Source: Planctomycetales bacterium
GTDB lineage: Bacteria; Planctomycetota; Planctomycetia; Pirellulales; Pirellulaceae
NCBI GenBank assembly: GCA_020427005.1
Contig: JAGQOY010000042.1
Span: forward strand, 1 to 39,598
Reading direction: 5' to 3'
DNA: 39,598 nucleotides
Below, piece after piece: positions 7,863 to 15,581 of this stretch. A program made the translations under genes and the position numbers. The notes beneath the pieces are model-generated. The model was not told the origin of the DNA. It searched no databases and saw only the letters and a list, made by a program, of their open reading frames with translations. Position 1 is the stretch's first letter, and the number at the start of each line of letters is the position of its first letter.

Positions 7863-9566
7863 ATGAATACTCAAAATTCTCGCCTCGGTTGGCGAGCACA
7901 GATGATCAATTTCCTGCCAAAATCCTTGCAGCGAGCTGCAACATCGACTTCCGTACTTTTTCGAGCTTCGATGTTCATCCTACTCGCGGTCGGATTCTTG
8001 GGAATTTGGCGATCCGTGGTCGCCCAAGATGGCCATAGTGCCTCTCAAGCTGTTGAGCCACAACAGTTGTCATCCCCGAACCCAGCTAACGACTCTACTG
8101 CCACAGCGCCACCATTTGACGATCCAGCAAAACCCGTCTCACAGGGCACAGGTCAAGCCTCTTACCCTCAAACAAATCCAACCTCGACTACCAATCGCCC
8201 CGTAACGATAAACGGTAAACAGGTCGACGAATTATATTTCGTCCAACCGACTCCCTACGCGCGGTGGAATCCACTCCAGCAAACGGTGACCGAGCCAATT
8301 GCGGGCATTGCGTTGGCAGGTCCACCTCATTTACCTGCACCATCTGCTCCCTTCGTACAACCGGAACCCAGCATCAACACCACCCTCAGGCGGTTGCAAA
8401 CACAGTTTCTGCAAGCAGACGCGGATCAAAAAATTGCGATTCGCAAACAAATCGAACAAGTTCTAACTGAGACTTTTGAGTCTCGCCACGCCATGCAAAA
8501 GCTGGAGATCGAACGCCTCGCCTCTCAAATCGAACTCGCGAAAGAACTACTAGCCAAGCGACAATCCCAAAAGCAACAAATCATCGCGCAGCAAACGACA
8601 AAGTTACTTGAAACAGAAAACGAATTGGCCTTTGATTTTGATCCTGCCGCCAGAATCGGTAATTCTTCGCAATCACGCCCAAATGAGCGCATCCCGACCT
8701 ATAGTCCATACGCCAATAACTATTATAACGGCGGAGTACCAGCAACTATTCCAAGTTACTCGCCAACGCCCCCTTCCGCCCAATTGCCAGCAACTCAGCC
8801 ACCAGCCACTAAGCCCCAACTTTCGTTCGTACCGGCGCCAACCAGAATTACACCTCCAGCGCAGAGTCAAACCAATCCGAAGATTGCTATGGCGCCATTC
8901 CAGTATTCCTCTCCTGGCGAACTTGGTAATCGATTACAGCGAGCACTTACAGATGTGTACGCTGAAGGAATGTCGTCTGAACAATCAAGCATCTCGGAAC
9001 TCTACGCCCGAAACGTAAGACCGTTGGAATCCGTTTGGCAGCTAGAGCTTCAAAAATTAGCCACCCAGTTACGAATCGCCGAGCTGGAACTTGAGCAACG
9101 CAGAGCGGAATATGCCGATCTGGACTCACTCTTCAACAAAGGTGCAGTTGACTTTAGTGAATTTCGAGCTGCCAAATTCGCGGTCGAGAAAGCTTCACTG
9201 GAAGTCGATCAGATACGGCAGCAATATCATTGGATGGGGAATTTCGAAAAAGAAAATCTAGCTCCTCTGTGGATTGTCACTGCTATCAACGGACTTGTAA
9301 CACTTGACGGGCAGCCAGCTATCGTCAAAATCCGTTTCGAACCATCGAACGGAAATGGGCAACCGATCGAGTGCAACACAGACGAAAATGGACGATATAG
9401 CTGGACGGGATTCGCTTTGGCTGGAAACTACAAGGCATATCTTAGCAGCCATCCCGATTCAAATCGTGATGTTCCGACTCGCTATAAGGATGAACCCCTT
9501 CGAGTTACGATCAATTCATCCAAGTCAAACTTCGATTTTGAGCTATCTGCAGCGACTCGTCGCTAG
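7863..9566 (+). CDS. Secreted or anchored coiled-coil protein with C-terminal carboxypeptidase-regulatory-like domain
   Basis: This is a 567-residue protein with no recognised enzyme domain. An N-terminal hydrophobic segment (about 33-50) ending in SVVAQ looks like a signal peptide or anchor. A Pro/Thr/Gln-rich low-complexity stretch follows, then a charged helical region (about 180-255, likely coiled coil), another Pro-rich stretch, a second helical region (about 360-455), and a beta-rich end (about 475-560). The pattern INGLVTLDGQPAIVKIRFEP then DENGRYSWTGFALAGNYKAYL in that end fits a carboxypeptidase regulatory-like fold. The start at 7863 is chosen over the frame opening at 7803 because of a GGAG site nine bases upstream. 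It is the third gene of the sigma-kinase operon and may be a surface partner or target of that system. Function unknown. Confidence 0.75.
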   Translation: MNTQNSRLGWRAQMINFLPKSLQRAATSTSVLFRASMFILLAVGFLGIWRSVVAQDGHSASQAVEPQQLSSPNPANDSTATAPPFDDPAKPVSQGTGQASYPQTNPTSTTNRPVTINGKQVDELYFVQPTPYARWNPLQQTVTEPIAGIALAGPPHLPAPSAPFVQPEPSINTTLRRLQTQFLQADADQKIAIRKQIEQVLTETFESRHAMQKLEIERLASQIELAKELLAKRQSQKQQIIAQQTTKLLETENELAFDFDPAARIGNSSQSRPNERIPTYSPYANNYYNGGVPATIPSYSPTPPSAQLPATQPPATKPQLSFVPAPTRITPPAQSQTNPKIAMAPFQYSSPGELGNRLQRALTDVYAEGMSSEQSSISELYARNVRPLESVWQLELQKLATQLRIAELELEQRRAEYADLDSLFNKGAVDFSEFRAAKFAVEKASLEVDQIRQQYHWMGNFEKENLAPLWIVTAINGLVTLDGQPAIVKIRFEPSNGNGQPIECNTDENGRYSWTGFALAGNYKAYLSSHPDSNRDVPTRYKDEPLRVTINSSKSNFDFELSAATRR

Positions 9567-9654
9567 CGTTGTCTCGCGCAAGGCTCTTACCCCCTCTCAT
9601 TCCGAGCAATGCGAGGAACTTTGGGAGGGAAGAGTGAGAGCGAGGCGAGGGGCC
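9566..9654 (+). repeat. Structured intergenic repeat, copy 1
   Basis: This 89-bp element, beginning GCGTTGTCTCGCGCAAGGCT and ending GCGAGGGGCC, recurs at 9723 with roughly 75 percent or more identity by eye. It can fold through CTCTCA/TGGGAG around a conserved GAGCAATGCGAGG centre. It begins at the stop codon of the upstream gene. Confidence 0.75.
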
Positions 9655-9681
9655 AATCCTGTTCCCACAACAAATGCGTGG

Positions 9682-9699
9682 CCTGGAAATGCTTCCAGG
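9682..9699 (+). terminator. Hairpin between the two repeat copies
   Basis: CCTGGAA-atgc-TTCCAGG is a perfect 7-bp stem with a tetraloop, 116 bp after the end of the sigma-kinase operon. It could help end that transcript, but no T-run follows. Confidence 0.4.
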
Positions 9700-9722
9700 A
9701 TCACTTAGTGCATTGAAATAAA

Positions 9723-9810
9723 GCGTTGTCTCGCGCAAGGCTCTTACCCTCCCATTCCGAGCAATGCGAGGAGTTTGGGAGGGTCGAGCGACAGCGAGGG
9801 GAGGGGCCCT
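9723..9810 (+). repeat. Structured intergenic repeat, copy 2
   Basis: This is the second 88-bp copy, in direct orientation, 68 bp after the first. It keeps the same ends and the conserved core. In the stem, the T-G wobble of copy 1 (CTCTCA) becomes a Watson-Crick pair (CTCCCA against TGGGAG). That suggests the fold, in DNA or RNA, is maintained. Confidence 0.75.
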
Positions 9811-9865
9811 TGTTGCCTGAAAAAAAGCTCATCACGCTGGATGACTGAGACACGCGTTTAGCTGG

Positions 9866-10270
9866 TCAAAGCTTCGCATCACGCAGTAACTCGTGGCACC
9901 GAACACAGTTCATAGTAACTTGCATGTATGCCAGCACGCATGCATCCAAATCCTCTTCTTTAGCGGCCCTGCTCAAAAGCAGCATTGCCTTCTGAAATTT
10001 CTCACTCTCAGCACGATACTGCTGGGTCTGTTTAACCATCCAACCTTCGTCCAGAGTCAGCTTTCGGATTTCCTCAGCGTTTTGGCGAATCATCTGAAAA
10101 TTACCGAGAGCAATCCCTTCCAATACGTTCTTGGCCGGCTCCATTTTCAAACGCATGAACGCTCCGGAACGTACTCGGGGCGCTTCTTGGCTATGCACTT
10201 GCAACGCAACTGAACCTACTCCTATGACAGCAAGTAGTACCGTAGCGGTCAAGATCCATCGGTAACGCAT
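9866..10270 (-). CDS. Small exported c-type cytochrome (cytochrome c'-like)
   Basis: The 134-residue protein has an N-terminal signal peptide (residues 4-28, hydrophobic core LTATVLLAVIGVGSVAL, cleavage near HSQEA). A mostly helical body ends in a single C-terminal haem-binding CVRCH (122-126). A haem motif at the end of the last helix of a four-helix bundle is the layout of cytochrome c'/c556 proteins. Met39 or Met42 near the mature N terminus is a candidate axial ligand. The protein would act in the periplasm as an electron carrier or gas-binding protein. It lies 94 bp downstream of the propeller-hydrolase gene on the same strand and may be read through from it. The redox partner is unknown. 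Confidence 0.8.
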   Translation of the reverse strand: MRYRWILTATVLLAVIGVGSVALQVHSQEAPRVRSGAFMRLKMEPAKNVLEGIALGNFQMIRQNAEEIRKLTLDEGWMVKQTQQYRAESEKFQKAMLLLSRAAKEEDLDACVLAYMQVTMNCVRCHELLRDAKL

Positions 10271-10363
10271 GATGTTCTCCTTGTAAAGTAATTGTGTAGA
10301 GCTAAAACGCTACTGACCATGCACGTCCTTTCTCACTCGCTGGATTCAAGTTAAGAACGCATT

Positions 10364-12619
10364 TCAAAGTTGTTCCTTGAGCCATTGATAAACTTGATCG
10401 CGTATTTCGATTGGAAAATCGTGGGCATAATCTGGGTAAGCAAAATGTGCGGCCTCGGCATTGTTCAACAATTGATATAGTGGCGCCACACTTGACTCGC
10501 ATTTGCGGACACCTTCAACCGCAAAGTTTTCATCGTGTATGGGAGCATTTACAAATAACGGACGAGGCACTATCGCCGCCAAGACCTCAGGAAAATCAAA
10601 GGGCATGTCCTCAGGTTGCGAATCGTAAACCGATGCAATCCGCGGCATATAGCGGTCTGAAGTCCAACCTTTCAAATTGCCACCGTAATAATCCTCAAAG
10701 GCATTGAAACCACAACTGCTCACTACACAACGAATGCGCAGATCAAAGGCCGCTGAGAAAAGAGCATTATGCCCACCCAGTGAATGACCTATGCAACCAA
10801 TTTTGTCGGGTTTTACGCAAGTTAAACTTTCTAAAACATCCAGTGCGCGGATGTTATTCCAAATTGCTTTCATAGTTCCGCTGGCATACTCGTGATGCTG
10901 CGCAAAATCGTACGAGTACTCTCCAAATCCTGGATAATCTGGAACCAAACAAACGTAACCGCGATCGGCCAACTCGTGGGCATAAAAACGGCTTGGTTGG
11001 CCGCCAAGGCCACACAATTGAGCTTTGCCTAGTTCAAAGTGAGTTGGGTGCAAGCATAACATCGCTGGGCAAGGTTGGCGAATATCCTTCGGAACCAACA
11101 GGTAGGCCGGTACACGATCGTAGGGATCACTTTGAAAGGTAATGTGGATCCTATAGTACCTTTGCTCTTCCTCCACTTGTTGCATGCGAATGTCGAGGGG
11201 AACCCGAAACGAACTGTCTGGCAAGGTTCCCATGACCCTTTGCATGTTTTGCAATATGTGCTGACGACGAAGCCCGTGTTCAAGCGCATTGGTGATGGGA
11301 TGCTGCTCCCCTTCTTCTACGTAATAATCGACATCTCGGTGATTTAGATATTCGGGCTCGATTTCTGCGGACCGCCTTTGCGACGCGTCCGATGCTCCCA
11401 CTCGCTGATTTTCCAGCCAGCTCAATCCGCACCGTGACGGCGCGAGAATGTCTATGTCGCCGTCCTGATCCAGATCAACACACTGGGAATCCAAGTCAAT
11501 CGCTACGTTGCTGCCAGCGTGCACTAGATGCCGGCTCCAAACACGTTGTTGTTTTTCAAAGCGATACCAGTGAACTTCCAAAGGGTCATTCTCACCCGGA
11601 TCCTTGCCATCGTGACCTTGAAAACGTTTCCCCACTACCAAATCGAGGGCTGAGTCACCATCGATATCGGCCATCATCAGTGTGTGCGCAGCCGACCAGG
11701 AAGTATCGATGGCATGAGTTTCCCACTTTTCCGACCTCCAGTTGTCCAACAAAATTGAATTGTTTGCGGAAGAACCGGCCAGCTGAGCAGGTGACTTTTG
11801 TTCTGTCCAATAGACACCGATATTATGCCCGCGCCCCCAGATTAGATCGGTATCGCCATCCCCATCCACATCGTGGCACAGGATTGGTAATCCGCAATCT
11901 CGGGCTAACTGGAAATCAGGGTGCCAAATCCATCGCTCTTTGCGGGGATCGTTCGGTCCCTCGGCCCACCCTCTAGGACACACCAAGTCAACACGTCCAT
12001 CTCCATTGATATCACCCGCCCCAATCCCGTGACCAATCAGTTCCTCAGGCAAATCGAATTTTTGCCAAGTAACCATCGGCTTGCCGTCGACCTGGGAAAC
12101 CGCGCACGCATACCAAGCCGCAAAGTTAGTTCCGCTGGGCAATACATCCAAGCGACCATCCCGATCGATATCCACCAATCGCCCCGTCTCGCTCGAACCC
12201 GGTCGATCGATTTCAATTCTCTCCCAATCCATATCCAGATTGACCGCATCACCTGGGTTGCGACACCAATATAAGCTTTGACTGCGGTAATTCACCGAGA
12301 CAATATCGAGATCCCCGTCTAGATCAACATCTAATGTAAGATTCGAATAATCATCAAAACGACCTCGTATTTGCTCTACTTCACGCAGGTGGAATTTCTT
12401 CCAATCCGGTGCGCGATACCACCAAGCTCCACAGACGATGTCCAACTGCCCATCTCGATTCACATCGAGTGCCGCGGCCGCACTGAACTCCGATTCCGAA
12501 TTGATGTTGTGCCTTACGAAGTGAATCTCTTCGGAATCAACCTGAGCCGCTAGTCGATGAACATGCAAACAAAGGAAGCACATTGCGACGTAAATTAGCC
12601 AGGTATGCATTCTATTCAT
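10364..12619 (-). CDS. Secreted FG-GAP beta-propeller fused to an alpha/beta hydrolase (esterase-like)
   Basis: From ATG 12619 the protein has 751 residues. The frame is open to 12715, but the signal peptide (HTWLIYVAMCFLCLHVHRLAAQ) begins near this Met, and GGAAAC lies upstream. The first half carries seven calcium-binding DxDxDG-type motifs: DVNRDGQLD, DVDLDGDLD, DIDRDGRLD, DINGDGRVD, DVDGDGDTD, DIDGDSALD and DLDQDGDID. This predicts a seven-bladed FG-GAP/VCBS propeller. The second half is an alpha/beta hydrolase with nucleophile Ser613 in GHSLGG, an oxyanion-type LHPTHF strand, Asp696 and His733 (YAHDFP). It resembles dienelactone hydrolase and acetyl-xylan-esterase-type proteins. It probably acts outside the cytoplasm on an ester, perhaps an acylated polysaccharide; the substrate is not known. 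Confidence 0.85.
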   Translation of the reverse strand: MNRMHTWLIYVAMCFLCLHVHRLAAQVDSEEIHFVRHNINSESEFSAAAALDVNRDGQLDIVCGAWWYRAPDWKKFHLREVEQIRGRFDDYSNLTLDVDLDGDLDIVSVNYRSQSLYWCRNPGDAVNLDMDWERIEIDRPGSSETGRLVDIDRDGRLDVLPSGTNFAAWYACAVSQVDGKPMVTWQKFDLPEELIGHGIGAGDINGDGRVDLVCPRGWAEGPNDPRKERWIWHPDFQLARDCGLPILCHDVDGDGDTDLIWGRGHNIGVYWTEQKSPAQLAGSSANNSILLDNWRSEKWETHAIDTSWSAAHTLMMADIDGDSALDLVVGKRFQGHDGKDPGENDPLEVHWYRFEKQQRVWSRHLVHAGSNVAIDLDSQCVDLDQDGDIDILAPSRCGLSWLENQRVGASDASQRRSAEIEPEYLNHRDVDYYVEEGEQHPITNALEHGLRRQHILQNMQRVMGTLPDSSFRVPLDIRMQQVEEEQRYYRIHITFQSDPYDRVPAYLLVPKDIRQPCPAMLCLHPTHFELGKAQLCGLGGQPSRFYAHELADRGYVCLVPDYPGFGEYSYDFAQHHEYASGTMKAIWNNIRALDVLESLTCVKPDKIGCIGHSLGGHNALFSAAFDLRIRCVVSSCGFNAFEDYYGGNLKGWTSDRYMPRIASVYDSQPEDMPFDFPEVLAAIVPRPLFVNAPIHDENFAVEGVRKCESSVAPLYQLLNNAEAAHFAYPDYAHDFPIEIRDQVYQWLKEQL

Positions 12620-12849
12620 TCTATGTTTCCAACCTGATCGAAAACCATCGACCCCTGCTTTGTTCAAAATCCGATGTGCCAGATGTCCATGCAAAATGCA
12701 CTGCCTTGCCATCATTTACAAATGCAAAAAAAAATTTTTGCACCCAAAGCACACATTGCTTGCAAAGTGAAGCCCAGAAAAAATCGCTCTTTAGATTACC
12801 GGAAATCATTTACGGAAGGGATGTCCGTTAATTGCCAGCACAGGAAGGA

Positions 12850-12867
12850 ATCCCACATGTGTGGGAT
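12850..12867. promoter_or_regulatory. Inverted repeat ATCCCAC-atgt-GTGGGAT
   Basis: Seven-base perfect arms around ATGT lie 10 bp upstream of the putative -35 element at 12878. The position fits an activator site for the PPIase promoter; a plain hairpin is possible. Confidence 0.35.
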
Positions 12868-12877
12868 GGTATCACTC

Positions 12878-12907
12878 TTGTCCTGGTATCATCAATTCTA
12901 CTATAGT
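12878..12907 (+). promoter_or_regulatory. Putative sigma-70-type promoter for the PPIase gene
   Basis: TTGTCC (12878-12883) and TATAGT (12902-12907) are separated by 18 bp. Predicted transcription starts near 12914. Confidence 0.35.
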
Positions 12908-13165
12908 TCTGAAGGCTGAGTGGTCCGCATAGGCTACACACACCGCAAGAGACATATTCTGGAAACAGCTTCATGACTGGCACTTCCCCCAACTCGCGGC
13001 AAGCAATGTTGCGATAACAGGCATTTCAGCAATTGCCGCCCAGTTTTGATTGGCTTACACGTTTCCAGGCAGTGCCTTAACGCACACAAACACCGTACAA
13101 AATCGATATTCCGTATCGAACAAACCGCCAAAAGCACAAAGTCAAGCAAGGTTCAGGAGGAGCCC

Positions 13166-14986
13166 ATGGCATTTCCCAAGATGAATTCATTGGTTCAGCG
13201 ATTTTGCTGGCTACTAGTTCTTGCACTCAGCCTTTCATCCTCGCTGGCTCAAGAAAAAGCGGCTCCACCCCCAAGCCCACTTAGCGCTATTCCACCCGTC
13301 GTGGCTTTGGTAGACGGTCAAACGATTTCGCGCGAGCAACTGGCCAACGAGTGCCTTTTGCGGTACGGTCCGATTGTGCTAGACAACCTCCAGAACAAAC
13401 AGCTAATCCTGCAGGCATGCATTGCTCAAGGTATAACGATTACCAACGCGGATGTGGACAATGAAATTTCTCGGATGGCCAACAAGTTTGGATTGTCTGC
13501 CAAGCTGTTTCTTGATGCCATACAACAGGAACGGGACATCAAGCCATCCCAATATGCCAACGAGATTGTTTGGCCCATGCTTGCCCTACGTGCTCTAGCT
13601 GCTGACAAGATACAAGTGTCGCGAGAGGAAATCGATCGCGCATTGCAGAGCGAATATGGAGAAAAGGTCCAAGTCCGCATGATCGCATTGAGCGATTACA
13701 AACGCGCTGAAGAACTTTTCGCACAAGCCAAAGCGGCGCCCGAGCAGTTCAGACGCCTGGCCAAACAGTTCAGCGAAGACGCGGCAAGTGCTAGTGTCGA
13801 AGGGCTTTTACCACCCATTCGACGTTTTGGCGGCGACGACCAGTTGGAATCGATGGCCTTCCAACTTCAACCCAACCAAATCTCACCTATTTTCAAAGTG
13901 GGTGAATTGTACGTTTTTCTTCAATGCGTGCGTCTTTACCCAGCCACTCCTCCCAGCCCACAAGTCCTGCCAGCTATCGAACAACGCATTGCAGACGGTT
14001 TGCGAGATCAACGCTTGGCAGGAGCCGCGGATCAAATCTTTGCCACCCTCAAGTCCAATGCACGGATCGTCACCATTATTGGCAATCCAGACTTAGAAAA
14101 ACGTTACCCAAATATTGCTGGTTTCATTAACGACGAACCCATTACTCGCGACTTCTTGGCGCTCGAGTGTATCAATCGGCATGGCAGAGAAATTCTGCGA
14201 GGGGAAATCAACCGCGTGCTGCTGACTCAAATGCTTTCGAAGTCGAATAAGACTGTTACGCCAGCCGATATCAGCGCAGAAATCTCTCGTGCTGCAGACA
14301 CCATGGGCTACATCCGAGCCGACGGGTCACCTGACGTCGAAGGTTGGTTAAAAAGTGTGATCGAAGAGGACGGAGTGACCTCAGACCTGTATATCAAGGA
14401 TGCGGTTTGGCCAAGCGTTGCATTGCACAAGCTTGTTGAAGATTCGATCCAGATCACACAGGAAGATCTACAAAAAGGCTTCGAAGCCAATTACGGCCCA
14501 CGTGCGGAAATCTTGGCCGTCGTTACAAGCAATCAGCGTACTGCCGAAGAGGTATTCCGTAAGGCACGCGAGAATTTAACTGAGCAGAACTTTGGCCAAC
14601 TGGCTGCTGAGTACTCGATTGAGCCGATTTCTCGCGCCAATTTTGGCAAAGTTCCACCAATCCGCCGACACGGTGGACAACCGACGTTGGAAAAAGTTGC
14701 CTTCGATTTGAGTCCTGGCGAAGTATCGGCCATCGTCGCCCTCGATGACAATTTCGCAGTTCTTTACAAGCAAGGAGAATCAACTCCCATCGTACAGGAT
14801 TTCGAGGCCGTGAAACCGGAACTTATCAAAGACATACATGAGAAGAAGATCCGTGCCGCTATGCAACAGAAGCTTGACGAGATTCTGCATGCAGCACAGA
14901 TAGAGAACTTGCTCGAAGGCTCAACACAGCTTTCAAATCAAGACATCAAATCCGCCAGGCAAACCATTGCACCTATAAACCGCTAG
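13166..14986 (+). CDS. Exported SurA/parvulin-type peptidyl-prolyl isomerase-like protein with an internal duplication
   Basis: The 606-residue protein has a signal peptide (about 8-29, ending SSSLAQE). It contains two copies of one architecture. Each has an N-terminal chaperone-like helical segment beginning with VDG/INDEP-type turns (about 44-150 and 315-440), then a parvulin-like domain (about 158-256 and 447-538). The copies share patterns such as the pair AEELFAQAKA and AEEVFRKARE, and PPIRRFGG and PPIRRHGG followed by a hydrophobic strand. The second parvulin block is less like active enzymes, so one or both copies may act as chaperone only. The start is ATG 13166, with AGGAGG a few bases upstream; the frame is open to 13046 without a better site. 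A periplasmic role in folding outer-membrane or secreted proteins is inferred. Confidence 0.85.
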   Translation: MAFPKMNSLVQRFCWLLVLALSLSSSLAQEKAAPPPSPLSAIPPVVALVDGQTISREQLANECLLRYGPIVLDNLQNKQLILQACIAQGITITNADVDNEISRMANKFGLSAKLFLDAIQQERDIKPSQYANEIVWPMLALRALAADKIQVSREEIDRALQSEYGEKVQVRMIALSDYKRAEELFAQAKAAPEQFRRLAKQFSEDAASASVEGLLPPIRRFGGDDQLESMAFQLQPNQISPIFKVGELYVFLQCVRLYPATPPSPQVLPAIEQRIADGLRDQRLAGAADQIFATLKSNARIVTIIGNPDLEKRYPNIAGFINDEPITRDFLALECINRHGREILRGEINRVLLTQMLSKSNKTVTPADISAEISRAADTMGYIRADGSPDVEGWLKSVIEEDGVTSDLYIKDAVWPSVALHKLVEDSIQITQEDLQKGFEANYGPRAEILAVVTSNQRTAEEVFRKARENLTEQNFGQLAAEYSIEPISRANFGKVPPIRRHGGQPTLEKVAFDLSPGEVSAIVALDDNFAVLYKQGESTPIVQDFEAVKPELIKDIHEKKIRAAMQQKLDEILHAAQIENLLEGSTQLSNQDIKSARQTIAPINR

Positions 14987-15573
14987 TACTTCAAAACTTT
15001 GTCACCAGGCGCTGTAGCACTACTAGCGACCAATGCAACCACGTGACCATTGACTCGCCACGAACTCGCATCGGTGTTACAGCTAACCATGGAAACTAGC
15101 CTGAGCTGCTCAAGACATGCCCTGCGCGTTGGCAAAATCGCAGAATAATGTTCAAAACTGCTCTTCAGCTGCACGAGCGAAGACCAAAATTTCTCGCGAC
15201 GACATCATCGCAAATCCATGCTAAATACGGCACGGATTAACTATTAACTATGGCCGGTTGACGATGTGATGCACATTAAGCTCGAGCCCCAGGACGGTTC
15301 GTCCTGGGTTACGAACGGAGAACGGCGGGCGGGACTGAAAGCGACCATTCGGCGCAGTCAGAATGATATCAGCAACGGTCTAAATGATTCTCTTAGACTG
15401 CTTTCTGTCGATGCAACCTCTTGCGCCACGGAAACACCCTCGGATGCAGCGGTACCGTGGACCTCGGTGACTTCGGACGAGTTAGATTTGCAACTCATTA
15501 AGGCGAATAGAGCGGCATTAACACGATCCTGTGTCGGTGACGAGCTCTGCGTTTCGGAGAAATGAGTTGCGCG
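14987..15573. other. Intergenic region, PPIase / nhaD (convergent)
   Basis: The 587 bp contain no gene I can support. A 99-codon frame on the plus strand (15266-15565) has no domain, no ribosome site and ordinary composition. The strongest structures are a perfect hairpin at 15288-15308 and a terminator-like hairpin at the nhaD stop codon. Confidence 0.4.
15288..15308. other. Perfect 9-bp hairpin
   Basis: CCCAGGACG-gtt-CGTCCTGGG is a perfect GC-rich stem with a three-base loop, about 300 bp after the PPIase gene and about 270 bp after the nhaD stop. It may block read-through from either side; no T-run follows. Confidence 0.4.
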
Positions 15574-15581
15574 CTAACTCA
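15557..15581 (-). terminator. Terminator-like hairpin at the end of nhaD
   Basis: On the minus strand, TGAGTT-agcgcgc-AACTCA is followed by TTTCT. The stem starts at the nhaD stop codon, which is unusually early but possible for a Rho-independent terminator. Confidence 0.35.

Larger units (their letters stand above)
12620..13165. other. Divergent intergenic region, propeller-hydrolase / PPIase
   Basis: The 546 bp hold no convincing gene; short frames on both strands lack motifs. There is an A/T tract (12727-12738), an inverted repeat at 12850-12867 and a probable sigma-70-type promoter at 12878-12907 reading toward the PPIase gene. The implied leader of about 250 nt is long. Confidence 0.45.

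Noticed and set aside
9511..9738. Minus-strand frame running through the structured repeat
   Set aside because: It is a by-product of the repeat, which lies between genes and is best explained as a structured non-coding element.
11392..11976. 194-codon plus-strand frame opposite the propeller-hydrolase gene
   Set aside because: It is a shadow of the repetitive propeller coding sequence and shows no domain.
15266..15565. 99-codon plus-strand frame between the PPIase and nhaD genes
   Set aside because: No recognisable motif, no ribosome site, and it contains the stem at 15288; left as intergenic.
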